NCBI GenBank assembly: GCA_037974665.1
Contig: CM075764.1
Location: forward strand, 89,274,825 to 89,338,824
Direction: 5' to 3'
DNA length: 64,000 bases
From: Ehretia macrophylla
Lineage: Eukaryota > Streptophyta > Magnoliopsida > Boraginales > Ehretiaceae
Under the pieces are notes generated by a model that was not told the DNA's origin, made no database searches, and worked only from the letters and a program-made list of their open reading frames with translations. The position numbers were made by a program, and so were the translations under genes. Positions 1-11,000 of the stretch are shown here, in pieces; position 1 is the first letter of the stretch, and every line of letters starts with the position of its first letter.

Positions 1-852
1 CATTTACATCACTGTTAGTAGCCAAATTATAAATGCAAATTCATCACATAAGAAATAATATAAATTAAAATATAAAATCGATAAATTACTTCGAAAATTG
101 ATTAATTACAACTTAAAAACAAAAATAAAAATAAAAATGATAAAGAAGAGCACATTTTCTAGAGCTTTAACTTCGTCAAAGGTTTTGGAGTCGAGAGCTT
201 TAACTTCTCTGATGGCCTTTGCTAGCTCCAGTGGCATTCTCAGCCGTGGCATCGCCTTGAAGAACGAAAACGACACTTTTTTCGATTCGATTGAAAAATC
301 AAAAAACTGAAAAAAAAAAATTGAAAACTAAAGGGTGAAAAACATATTGCTGTGTTTTTGTACCTGTTTCTTTGTCGGCTATGGCACGCGAGAGAGTGAG
401 AGTTAGAGATTTGGCTATGGCGCTCGAGGGAGCGAGAGTGAGAGATGAAATCACATTTTGTTGTTGTCTTTTATTATTATTATTTTTTTTGGTTAGATGT
501 TTGTTGGCATCTAAAATAGATATAACCTAGAAGTACAAAAGAAAAAAAAAAGAAGATAATGTACTAATAGGCAGCGGTTCCCAATCGCGGCCTATTGTGT
601 CCAAAGATTGACGACTAATAAGGTAGCGGTCGTGGACCGCTGCTTATGTTTCTAGCAGTGGTTTCTAAATTTGTCATCGTAGAATTTATTCAAATCATAT
701 TGATTTTAATTATTAAAAAATAAATTATAAGTAAATTATCATATTAGTAGCACTTCTTTTTTAAAACCGTCACTTTTATTGTGAGGTATATTTTACATAG
801 GTGTTGGTTTTTTACTTAAACCGCCACCTATGTGACCCTTTTTTTTGTAGTG
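1..852. mobile_element. CACTA (En/Spm-like) element, right end only
   Basis: The segment ends in TTTTTTGTAGTG at 841-852, the canonical CACTA terminus, and is followed by AGA (853-855), which would be the 3-bp target duplication. Just inside lie short inverted motifs built on gcggtc/gaccgc and aaccgcc, as in CACTA subterminal arrays (575-660, 765-835). The left end is outside the window, so size and orientation are unknown. At 120-290 the minus strand reads as a short open peptide with a repeated E-V-K-A-L word, and 377-450 holds a roughly 38-bp direct repeat rich in gagag. Neither was recognised. The other array units run through this point without the element. Confidence 0.65.
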
Positions 853-1881
853 AGATGACCGACTAAGAGTAAAGGGGACTATCATACCATACAACCTAAT
901 GGAAGCATTACCTCCAAATTATTTTCCTTGTTAACTCAAATAGGAAGATGTTCAAGTTTGATTTGAATATTGAGTTTTCATTTTATTGAAATTACCTTTT
1001 GAGTTCCAACTAATTTGTTACGAACTTTAATAGCACATCATTATGAAACTCGGAAAATAAGTTGTTAAGTAACTCTCATGACAAATTAATTAACATAACA
1101 TAAGCTTGATTTAATAAATTGTAAAACAATTTGATCTTAAATGACTTGTTAGTAAGCTCATTTTAAACGAGTTTAATAAATTGGTTGGCTTTACAACTAT
1201 TGATGAATTTGATCATTCGCAAAAGGAAAAGAATTTTAAGTCTTTGTGCTTGAAATGGAAAGCTAATTCTACTTGTTACAAATTATTTTGCTAAAGGTAA
1301 ATAAGAGGTCTTAATTTGTTGCTTCTTTATGGATGAATCACACTTTGTCTCCTCAAATACTTTACCAAATTGTATCTTGAAAATGTCGAAAGTTTCACAT
1401 TTCAATTCCTAAGCTCATGTTGAGCCTCACATTGATTAATGGTAGCTTCTTTTAATATTTATTTATTCATTTATTTTTTTTGCGTGAAGGCCTTAAATCA
1501 CATCAGAATACTTTTGACATTTTAAACTGGACTTGAAAATAATTAAGATTAAAAGCGGCCAAATAAGCCTTTATATCCTTTTAACACCAAAGAGATTCAC
1601 CTTTATCATTTTTATTTTGGATAAGGTTTAAGATTATTTTTCGCTTTATGCTTGTTATTCCACAAAACTTATAGAATTCAAGAATTTAGTAAATGAAAAA
1701 TAGATATAAATGAAAATATGATCCAATATGTTGATATACATATAAGTATTTTCTAGGTAAGTATGTTGACCTTTTTCATTGAGCAAGAAGTATTTTATCA
1801 CCCTGTATTTTTTATTTCTTTTATTCAAGATCACCCTATATATGCACTCTTTGTTTAACAACTCTTATTTTTAACAAAAAA
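853..1881. other. Array unit 0, non-coding landmark block
   Basis: No gene. The stretch is collinear with 5910-6450, 19047-20095, 37050-37640 and 52268-53300. All share the landmark cataccatacaacctaatgg and the same order of short words afterwards. Only short, unsupported open frames occur. This unit has no copy of the tandem gene: its sequence stops inside an L1 fragment and passes into LTR-like DNA. Confidence 0.7.
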
Positions 1882-1890
1882 ATTTAGTAA

Positions 1891-1997
1891 TCTTTTGTTT
1901 AGGATCTTGTAAAAAGGAACAACTTGTGTTCCTTTTAGATTAGTTGGGCTTTTGGGGTAGGTAAGTACCCTAATCCCCGTGGAGGTTTCGGTTTTAT
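1891..1997 (+). mobile_element. LINE (L1-type) 3'-end fragment, interrupted
   Basis: It follows ATTTAGTAA (1882-1890) and matches 53310-53420 nearly base for base, including the gtaccctaatccccgtgg word typical of plant L1 3' regions. Homology stops at about 1997, where LTR-like sequence begins, so the A-rich tail is missing. The same insertion at the same site in unit 4 shows that it predates the duplication linking these two units. Confidence 0.6.
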
Positions 1998-4846
1998 CAT
2001 GTTTTGCTTGTTTCATGGTAGTTGATGTAAGAAGATTTGTTATGTTAGCTTAAACTAAAGTGGTAGTTCAAGTGTTTGTAAAAATACCTAAAAGAGAAGA
2101 TAGTAGCATGTACTTCAGTTATAGAATTCAAAGCATGTTAACCAAGCAAGGAAATAGCCAAGATGTGAATTCTGGACATTGCATATCATGTGAATTTGGA
2201 GCATTTTTCACATAGTAAATATGCTCGTAAATTAACAAAATTTGTACAACAACTAGATTAGGCAGTTTAGAACAAATGTTGATTTCTAGGACTAAGGCTA
2301 ATTCTAATGTTTTAGCCCTCTGATCAAATCATTTCCGAAATGTAGCTCAAAAATCTCTGGTTCTGCCCAGCTATGCGTAGTTGCTCGGTAAGGGTTATAA
2401 CTTTTGGAATTTAACTCGGAATTGAGCACCATTTGAACCTAAAATTAACTACACTCGAAGATCTACGATTATAAGTAAAAATCAGATAGTTTGGAGGTCA
2501 ATAGGTTAGGTAACCAAATTGATTAATTCAAGCTTATGTTAGAGAAATTGGAAAATGTCTTAGTTGAGCTTGCGGTATTAACTTTGCACTTGGAAACTTG
2601 TATTGAATGTTTGAAGAATTAATTAGAATATAAGTCAAATGTAAAGATGTTAACCAATGCATGTTAGTTGAGTCCACTTGTACAGTTGGCATTTAGTTTA
2701 TATTTAAGTACAATTTTTGTTAGTTATGGTTAGCTTAACTTTATATATTAGTAAGTGTTTTTATGTTGTTACAAAGCTATGATGTTTAATTAGATTACAA
2801 TGAAATAAAGTATGTAATATAGATTCTTTGATGTGAAAAAATAGTTGTTAAACCTTCTATAGTCAATTGTTAAAGTGTTATACCTATATGAAAACTAGGA
2901 TATTCATATTCAAGCTAATCCAAGGAAAGTTGGAGTAACTAAGCCATTTTTACATCTTGAAGCTTGGTATAGGTGAGGGATCTTGCATATTATTCATGTT
3001 CTTGTTTATGTCAAATATTTGAATTTCTTGTATTGTTGATTATAGCTATGAAATTGATTATTGTTGCTTGAAATACATTATCTAGAACTCGTGGAACTCT
3101 CTTTTGAAACTTGATAGTAACTAGAGTGGTTGAATGCATGAATCACACAAAAGAGACAATAAATAGTGCCTAAATCTAGGGTATTGCTTTAGGTTGCTGT
3201 TTGGAATGAATTGAATCCATCTATAGGTGCTCTAGATGATATTGAAACAAGTTAGATGCTCACGTGTAGCTAATTAGCCCGGAATTGAGCTAAAATGCGG
3301 ATTTTGCAAGAATTTTAAAAGGGGGTTTTTCATGAAATGTAATCCGGGCACATTTGAACCCTAAATTAGGTATCCTCAGGGCATGGAAGCACTTTTGGTG
3401 CTTTCATTACATTAAATTGGAGTCCAATTAGAGTAGTTGTAGTTCAAACCTACTCGAGGCCTTCCCAAGTTTTTTTATCTCCAAAGTGGGTTTTCTGGGC
3501 TTAGATAGGTGACTTTTGGTATCCTTAGGGATGTAGTATGATTGGATTATAGAATTAAAACCTTGAATTGCGTATGGAAGTAAAATAGACTAGTTGTCAA
3601 AGAGGAAAATGTGAGATTTGGTTGTCTTAGTGCTTATATGAGCTTGTAGTTGCTTGTCATGTGTCTAAATGCATGTCTAAGGTATATTCAAGTTATTTGT
3701 AAAATTTTGTGGGAAATATGTTACTTGCCCCTTTGTGTTATACGATTAATTCATGTGTAAAATCTTGTATTGTAATTAATTGCGAGGGCGGCCTACTTTG
3801 TCGTCCCTCATATGTGATATTTGATATACTTGGTTCTCATGATCATGTTTTGGGGTTGCACAACCTTTTTGAACATGGTAGTCTCAAGAAACACGGGCGG
3901 CATCGGGCTTGCCGTGCTCCCTCGACTACCATGGGGCCTATTCCCTTTCTCTCGCTAAGTATACTCCACTACCCCAGAGGCGTGATTCACCTTGTTGGGG
4001 CATATGGACCTACCTCAGGAGAAATGGTCGTAGGATCAGGGTACATCCAGAGTACCCCATTTGGAGGAATAAGGGGTTTGCCGGCACTTGCTTGAAGATC
4101 TTGGCTCATGGGTTGTGATTGAAGACAAACATGAAACCGTATTTTTTTTATACGTGGTTAAATACTTGTCTAATTAACTTTGTTATTTTGTGTTGTATAT
4201 GTTATTATCCTTGTTGCATCTCCTGAAAGCATTATTTAGTATGCTACATCACCTCCCTCACTGAGTATATATGTTGTATACTCACCCTCGTTTCTAACAC
4301 CTTTCAGGATTAGTGCTATTAGAGGTAGAAAAGAAGGCTCGAGAGTTTTGTGATTGATTATGCTGGCTTACGTGGATTGCCATTGAATTCAGTTTTGTAC
4401 TTGTAAAGTTAAGTTTAGAATGTATTGATAATTATGAATGACTTGTAATGTTGTAATAACTTGTAATCTTTACTTTATTGTCTAGTAGCGTGCGCTTGCA
4501 TGTTTTGACTGGTTGACGGACTTAAATTATAAGAAAGAAAACTAGAAAATATTAGACTGGTATGATAAGTGAAATTAAAACTATAGACGTTCAACAGTTA
4601 ATGAATGAATGCTTGTGGATTTCAATGTTAGATCCAAGGCTCGGTGGACTTGAGGAGTTTGTTGTATGAGATAGTTTTGGTGGGGGGATGAAGGAATAAA
4701 GTTAGATCATAGTTTTGTGGTTATAAATATTGTTTACAAGTTTTGAATTGTTCTATAAACAGGGGAGACTCCGTCCGTTTCTCTCGTTTTTCGTGACCTT
4801 GCGTATTGGATCGGGGCTCTGTTCTCATGAGGATCGGGGTGTTACA
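1998..4846 (-). mobile_element. LTR-like sequence, probable Ty3/Gypsy LTR
   Basis: About 2.8 kb with no credible gene. The right edge reads ggatcggggtgttaca; on the minus strand this is TGTAACACCCCGATCC, a start common among plant Ty3/Gypsy LTRs. A relative in the opposite orientation lies at 57777-58615: the stretches around 3920-4330 and 58190-58600 are reverse complements of each other with many substitutions. The frames at 3709-4118 lie in this conserved LTR-like part and are not supported as genes. The left edge sits inside an L1 fragment and the right edge in array microsatellite flank, so this is not a simple insertion. A deletion that removed the unit's gene is the likeliest history. 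Confidence 0.5.
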
Positions 4847-4860
4847 AGGATAGTATACTA

Positions 4861-4865
4861 ATAAT

Positions 4866-4962
<97 letters not shown>
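4861..4962. repeat. (CAA)n(TAA)n microsatellite
   Basis: About 15 CAA triplets followed by about 17 TAA triplets. The same compound microsatellite opens other units at 36058, 51104 and 62863. Its minus-strand reading gives a poly-leucine frame that is an artefact. Confidence 0.95.
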
Positions 4963-6932
4963 GACTTTTTCTTTTTTAACTTAGGCTATAATAATAAACT
5001 TTTGCTATTATGTACATATTAAATTTCAAAAGAGCATTTTGATAATCTGACAAATGAATTCATTTCAAAAATATGAGAATGGGCTAATCCCATGTGTTTT
5101 GTCTGAAATAACTATTCCCATATTCATGAGAATCGCATTACATCAGGAATGAGATTCCTAAGTTTATTACTTCATACCAAGTATTAGAATAGGAATAAAA
5201 CCAATAATATCATTTCTTTCTCAACTCATTCCAGCATATAAATCGCTACCTAAGAACTTTATTTTATTATTTGATAACAAATAAAAAGAGATGGCACCCC
5301 AGCATATGAATAGTTACTTATTCTTTTATTTGATAACAAATAAAAGGATATGGCATGACAAAGATCCCAAGTTCAGGTAGCAAATTGTTGAGGTCAAAGG
5401 TAGCAAGTTTCAATTTACGCACTCTCATTACCAATTTTATTCGTCAAGCATTGCTATACATCATTATATTTTTATCACCAATTTATCACCTCTTACATAG
5501 ATGTTTAGTTGCATATTAAAATAACAAACTTTTCGATTTCTCTTTCTTATTATATATATACATTTTTGTTAGCGTGATAACCAAGTTAGTGGAGCCTGAC
5601 ACCAACCGGTAAACCCACGGGTGCAGAGGTGTGTCCCAACATATACTCCAGGTCAGTTAAGAGTGTGAACCTAATTATGAACCTAGGAGTTTTAAACTTA
5701 ACCTTACCAGATGTTACTCTCTTTGTTTACCACTAGGCTACATCTTTGAGGGCTCTTTCTTTTAACATGTCAACTAAACATCATAAAGTAGATGATAAAT
5801 TTGTGATAGAAATAAGGTGATATATAACATTAATCTTATTTGTCTCTTAACTGACCACTTGGAATATGTATTAGAACCTTCCACTACATCATGGGACCTA
5901 TAATCTTAATAGAGATGACCGACGGGCACTGACATACCATACAACCTAATGGAAGCATTACCTCCAAATTATTTTCCTTGTTATGTCAAACATGAAGATG
6001 TTCAAGTTTGATTTGAATATTGAGTTTTCATTTTATTGAAATTACTTTTTGAGTTCCAACTAATTTGTTACGAACTTTAATAGCACCTCATTATGAAACT
6101 CAGAAAATAAGTTATTAAGTAACTCTCATGACAAATTAATTAACATAACATAAGCTTGATTTAACAAATTGCAAAACAATTTGATCTTAAACGACTTGTT
6201 AGTGAGCTCATTTTAAACGAGTTTAATAAATTGGTTGGCTTTACAACTATTGATGAATCTGATCATTCGCAAAAGGAAAAGAATTTTTTGTCTTTGTGCT
6301 TGAAATGGGAAGCTAATTCTACTCGTTACAAACTATTTTGGTAAAGGTAAATAAGAGGTCTTAATTTGTTGCTCCTTTATGGATGAATCACACTTTGTCT
6401 CCTCAAATACTTTACCAAATTTTATCTTGAAAATGTCAAAAGTTTAACAATTTGGACCTATGGTTGAAGTAATTAAAACCATACTCCCCAAAAAAAAGAT
6501 AAATTTTTTCAAACAATAGACTATATCCTTAGGAACAACTTGCCTAATTAATTCAAATTATACCTCTTCTAAATACAATTATTTGTATCGAGGTTTAGAC
6601 TTTAACGTAATCTATAAGTCTTTTCAAAAGTATTTCTCGTCATTTAAAAGAAAAATAATCAACAACTCCTTAGCAAACTATCGGACATAGGAACTTCTAA
6701 GACATAAATGTTTCAATAACTTTCAGCTCAGCCAAGCTATGTGTGTAATTACACCTCATAGTCTTTATTGAGAAACAAAATAACCATAACTATATCAAAA
6801 AGTACTGGAAAACAAACTAATTGAGGCAATATAAGGTTACAATTAATTGAGATATATAATTATTGTCACTAGCATATTCTACATTACACCAAGAGACCTT
6901 TACATTTTCAAGATTTCCACAAATAAGTTTTA
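4963..6932. other. Unit 1 front, non-coding
   Basis: No gene seen. It is collinear with 36104-37640, 51176-52810 and 62900-64000, and contains a SINE-like element at 5569-5752 and the unit landmark at about 5940. From about 6440 it enters sequence found downstream of every gene copy. Confidence 0.75.
5569..5752 (-). mobile_element. tRNA-derived SINE-like element (unit 1)
   Basis: On the minus strand it begins with TAGCCTAGTGG (complement of 5730-5740), a good match to an RNA polymerase III A box. About 35-40 bases further on comes a GTTTGAAACTCC-like word (clearest in the copy at 63577), resembling a degenerate B box. The distal end runs into a T/TA-rich tract. The same element sits at the same place in units 3, 4 and 6, so it was there before the array amplified. 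Confidence 0.5.
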
Positions 6933-7419
6933 GGGAAAATTCTACAAATAGTCCCTATTGTTACCCAATTGTCTCAATTTAGTCCCTATTATTTTATTTG
7001 TCTCATTTTAGTCCCTATTGTTTGCAAAAAAAATTTAATTTCGTTCCTATTATTTAAAATTTCTCAATTTCGTCCTTATTGTTTCTCAAAAAAGTTTAAA
7101 TTTTGTCCCTATTATTTTTAAAAAGTTTCAATTTTGTCCCTATTATTTTTTTAAAGTTTCAAATTCGTTCCTATTATTCAAAGACTAAATTGAAATTTTC
7201 TAAGAAATAATAGGGACAAATTTGAAATTTTTTGAAAATAATAAGGACGAAACTGAAACTCTTTGGCAAACAATAAGGACGAAATTGAAAAATTTTAATC
7301 AATAGGGATGAAATTAAAACATTTGAGGAAACAATAGGGACTAAATTGAGACATTTTAAATAATAAAGACCAAACTAAAAATTTTTGTAAACAATAGGGA
7401 CTAAATGTGAGATTTTCCC
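6933..7419. mobile_element. Foldback MULE-like element, 487 bp
   Basis: It starts GGGAAAATTC and ends GATTTTCCC. Its two halves are long imperfect inverted copies built on agtccctattgtt and its complement, so the whole element can fold into one hairpin. It is flanked by TAAGTTTTA (6924-6932) and TAAATTTTA (7420-7428), a 9-bp duplication with one mismatch, as expected for Mutator-like elements. Units 2-4 have uninterrupted sequence here. It lies about 190 bp downstream of the stop codon of gene A. No coding sequence. A larger relative is at 58876-60636. Confidence 0.75.
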
Positions 7420-7603
7420 TAAATTTTATTAATAAAAGCAGCTGCACCTATTTCCTTTAATAGGCTACCTACGTACCCAACCGGAATCAAGTCGGGATCA
7501 AGCCACACGTAGTTCTTACAGAATATAAAATCCCTAGTTACGTTTAATAAAATTTACATCATTTGAAATTCTAATACTATACAAAGAATTAAAATACCTA
7601 AAT

Positions 7604-8740
7604 CTATGCAAAAACCGGCCTTCTAAAACGTTGTTGCTTATTGAAACTAGGAAAGGGCCTTCGCTCCGGGATATTGTTGCATCTTGATTTTGGTGGAGGA
7701 AGATCCTTCACATCAAGTATTTGTATCTTCCTTTTCTTTTCTCGAGTTTGTTGATACCTCGATTCCATCTTCTTTACACTTTGTGCAAGTTTTGTCTGTA
7801 CCTGTTCTTTATGAAGTTTCTTCTCAACTTGAGTGGTGACTTCCTTGGGCCTCTCTGACAACTTCATCAAGCGTTCTCTAGTCGTGTTGCCATTATCATC
7901 AGAACAGTGATAGTCCTTCTTGAATATGCATACACATTCTTTACTAACTTCCTTTTTTGAAGATTTTCCATCAGGATGGCCATCACAACCCCTTACTTGA
8001 TCCAGTTTCTTGCTAACTTCCTTGTGCTCCTTTGGTACATTAATTATACGCCTTTCCCATTCGTCACCATTATCATCCAAACGAACACAGTGCCTCTTTG
8101 TTTCTGTAATGGTTAATGCATCAGTTCTCGTTGTTAGATTGTTTTTCCGTGAAGCTACTCCTCCATTAGCAAGGCCATCCGATAGAGCACAATGCTTTCT
8201 TGTATTTCCCTTGCGCTTCTTCTGATCTGGAAACTTGATTAAGCGTCCTCTTCCCATCTTGTTACCATTATCATCCGATAGAGCACAATGCTTTCTTGAA
8301 GCTTCTTGATCAAGACCCATCTTGTTTGCTTCCTTGGGCATCTTCGGATATTTGATTATTATGCGCATTCCTTTCTTGCTACCATCATTATCCGAACGAT
8401 CACAGTGATTCTTGGTTGTGCATGCATGGTCGTCTTTGCTTGATATTAATGCATCAGGGCTCGTAATGATCAGGTTGCTTTTTCTTGAATCATCACCATG
8501 ATCAGGATGGTCATCACATTCCATATCATCGTCTTCGACGTCACTCTCCACCCAACAAGGATCTTTCGGTTTCCTGAAGAGTGCTTCAGCAAGGCTTGAT
8601 CTCTTCATCATGAACTCCTTCGGATTCCCCAAAGAAGCCGCTGAGATGGCTTCTTGAATCAACACAAATATATTAATTTCTTTTGAAAGATTATAGTTGG
8701 CTCGAAATACATCTTCGAGTTTTATTCCTCTCCTCTCCAT
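7604..8740 (-). CDS. Tandem-family protein, copy A (378 aa, unknown function)
   Basis: Longest intact copy of the array gene. The start is the ATG at 8740 (MERRGIKLEDVF); no in-frame ATG precedes it and all five copies share the site. Residues 1-60 are the most constant part and probably a small folded domain (SLAEALFRK near 50-57). An acidic patch (DVEDDD, 67-72) follows, then diverged modules containing SRK-x-NL...DAL (85-98; 197-210) and an H-C-x2-[SL]-D-D-N-G core (112, 151, 217, 278). The tail is basic (REKKRK, 333-338; KDLPPPKSR, 345-353) and ends RRPVFA. Nuclear location is inferred from the basic clusters only. Between the second and third cores, residues SDVNKSLNQDMA of sister copies are replaced by a repeat of RKHCALS. 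No intron is evident, and I do not recognise the family. Confidence 0.7.
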   Translation of the reverse strand: MERRGIKLEDVFRANYNLSKEINIFVLIQEAISAASLGNPKEFMMKRSSLAEALFRKPKDPCWVESDVEDDDMECDDHPDHGDDSRKSNLIITSPDALISSKDDHACTTKNHCDRSDNDGSKKGMRIIIKYPKMPKEANKMGLDQEASRKHCALSDDNGNKMGRGRLIKFPDQKKRKGNTRKHCALSDGLANGGVASRKNNLTTRTDALTITETKRHCVRLDDNGDEWERRIINVPKEHKEVSKKLDQVRGCDGHPDGKSSKKEVSKECVCIFKKDYHCSDDNGNTTRERLMKLSERPKEVTTQVEKKLHKEQVQTKLAQSVKKMESRYQQTREKKRKIQILDVKDLPPPKSRCNNIPERRPFPSFNKQQRFRRPVFA

Positions 8741-8891
8741 AATCACCAAGTTACGTTGGTTCCTACTATGTGATCAACTTGAAAGAAAAAGAAAGAATTG
8801 CTTAGGAAGAAGAAAAGACAATCTTCTCTTACGAACAACAAAACAAAGAATAGAATGTTTCTGGGGCGGTTTTTAAGAATTTTGTGGGGGC

Positions 8892-8901
8892 TATATATAT
8901 A
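8892..8901 (-). promoter_or_regulatory. TATA box of gene A
   Basis: TATATATATA lies about 150 bp upstream of the start codon on the minus strand, followed by GCCCCCACAAAATTC. Motif and spacing are kept in front of all five copies, which supports a real core promoter. The leader between them is pyrimidine-rich (many TTCTT words). Confidence 0.6.
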
Positions 8902-8987
8902 GAATGTAATGAAAACCTTTTGCGTCTTTGTTTCTTTTTGCGCAAGATACAAACATGGGCGGAATTATTATTTCAACTTCTTCTTGT

Positions 8988-9207
8988 TAGAATTTTTTAG
9001 GTTTGGGAAAGAATACCCCATTATTATTACATTATAATTGGCCCAATCAATTTTGGCCTATCACGTTTAATCCAAGTGAACCTAATTATACAATTAATAG
9101 AATTTTTTAGGTTTGGAAAAGAATACCCCATTATTATTACATTATGATTGGCCCAATCGATTTTGGCCTATCACGTTTAATCCAAGTGAACCTAATTATA
9201 CAATTAA
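8988..9207. repeat. 110-bp direct tandem duplication upstream of gene A
   Basis: The segment beginning tagaattttttaggtttgg and ending caattaa occurs twice (8988-9097 and 9098-9207) with only a few differences. The 5' flanks of the other copies carry it once. It lies about 90-310 bp upstream of the TATA box, so it duplicates possible promoter sequence. Confidence 0.85.
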
Positions 9208-9687
9208 AACCATCGTTCATCTGACCAAGAATATCGTCAATTTTCCAGGATCTATTCTTCAATAGTTTGGAATTAGCTAAAATGGCTTTCTTTCATATGA
9301 GAAGGCATAAAATAATGACTTAAGGATGTTCACTTCTTCTGATTTTACTCTTTAGATGCAATGTTAAGTTTGAATTGTTTTACTTTACTTTCATATAAAT
9401 CATATCCGATGCCGTTTATTATTTTTACTATTATTTTGTTATTACATTGGGCAACATGTGTTCTATGGGAAAAGATAATCATATACAGATGTATGAGCAA
9501 TAAAAATTATAGCTGTTGGTAAGTAAGATGTTTTCATGACTTTATATTGTGGTCTTATACATATATAAAGCAACATTCTCTTCGCAGGTGGTTCCTCTTT
9601 AGAGGAATTAATTACACGGGGCATCAGTGATACAAAGAGTTACTAATGCTCAACCATTGATATCCATATTCTTTGCTAGTGTTGAAG
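9208..9687. other. 5' flank of gene A, non-coding
   Basis: No gene. It matches 22260-22705, 42700-43165 and 56060-57000 in other units and is interrupted at 9692 by a Copia element. Confidence 0.7.
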
Positions 9688-9692
9688 GATAG

Positions 9693-10080
9693 TGTTGGAT
9701 TTAGGGTTGAGTCGTCCAATATGGGTTGATCCGGCCCAACCCATTTTGTATGAGTCAATAGTTATGAGAATAACTTCCCATAACTAATTAAAAAAGAAAA
9801 AGAGAACATCTTTTTCTTTCAGACGTTGAAAACAGAAGACCCTCATCTCTTCCTCTCTCAATCTCTCTCACTATTTCTACAGTGCGTAGACATCAAAATA
9901 AAAAAAGGATATTTAAGTTGTGGCAATATAATTCTAATTCTCGTATTTATAACTCCGATTTGCGGCTTTAAACGGTGAAACGAACGAGGGCTAATTCTTG
10001 AGATTTCTTCCGCATTTACTACGAGGTTAGTATGATTTATGGTTTTACGAAGAATTCATATTATGTATTAAATTTCTTCA
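9693..10080 (+). repeat. 5' LTR of Copia A
   Basis: Direct copy of 16444-16834. It contains the conserved ttcccataactaattaaaa and tttctttcagacgttgaaaa words and is followed by one base and then the tRNA-Met type primer-binding site. Confidence 0.85.
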
Positions 10081-10734
10081 TTGGTATCAGAGTCATATCG
10101 TTGGTTCTCCGTAAAAAGTATGCGAATTTGTGATTTTTATGGTGATTTTTTAGCATGATTATTCTTGAATGAAATATAGTGAATTCATGCATGCTAAACT
10201 CCTAGAATATGTTTCTTTCACGAATTTATAATTTACGTGATTATAATTGCCAAGTGCATAAACAAATTGTTCTGTACAATTTTTATTACTTTACTCATGT
10301 TCTGTTTTTGGCCATTTTTGTATCTGATATATGCTCCAAAAATTGTGATTTTGGTATGTATGGAACGGGCTCGTCGAGAGCTTTCCGTGCATGTATGGAT
10401 CATTAAATTTGGCCTTAAAATGCGAAAGTTATGATTTTTTGAAGATTTTTTTGTAAATCTGAAAAAATTAGGACTAGTGTGTGTTCTTGGTGTGGTGTGT
10501 GTGCGTGGGAAAACGTAAAAATTTTACTAAACATGGTCTCAGGGGATCACATGGCCTAATCGTTGACTGACACATGGCCACGTAATTTAGTGGTGTTATT
10601 ATTTTATTAAAAATTTTAAAATTTTGAAATTATTATTATTATTTTTTTTAAATTCAAAAATTTTAACTGACCACCTGTGCCACATGGCACGTAAGGCCAG
10701 CCATGTGGCGTCACATGGCAACAACTTTGTGTTA

Positions 10735-11000
10735 TTTTTTGTTTGACCCCATAATTGTGTATTATTTATGGTTTGATCTCATAACTTTGCATTATTTATG
10801 ATTTGATCCCATAACTTTGTATTATTTATGATTTGACCCTATAATTTTGTGTTATTTATTGTTTGACCCCATAACTTTGTATTATTTACGGTTTAACCCC
10901 ATAACTTTATGTTATTTACAATTTAACTCTAAAACTTTGTATTATTTACAATTTGACCCATAATTATGTATTATTTTTTATCTGGCCCATTACCTTAGTG
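10735..11000. repeat. Degenerate ~29-bp minisatellite inside Copia A
   Basis: About nine tandem copies of a unit close to ataactttgtattatttat plus ggtttgaccc, diverging gradually to the right. A second family of longer degenerate repeats (ccattatctttgtgataat) continues to about 11150. Both lie in the region between the primer-binding site and the pol remnants. Confidence 0.8.

Noticed and set aside
3709..4118. Two overlapping + strand frames of 128 and 69 codons
   Set aside because: They lie in the LTR-like element, and the related copy at 58190-58600 does not keep either frame.
4721..4912. Open frame with a long leucine run on the minus strand
   Set aside because: The leucines are the (CAA)n microsatellite read backwards; the rest is LTR-like sequence.
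5569..5752. A true tRNA gene
   Set aside because: Only A- and B-box-like words are visible; no cloverleaf with an anticodon arm could be drawn. SINE-like is the better call.
8010..8225. + strand frames opposite the tandem genes (also at 39505, 54940 and 61051)
   Set aside because: Antisense shadows of the conserved minus-strand gene; they recur only because the gene does.
8743..8952. N-terminal extension of the tandem genes into the leader (also near 22114, 55970 and 61984)
   Set aside because: The extension crosses the TATA box region, is frame-variable between copies, and all copies share the MERRG/MVRRG start codon.
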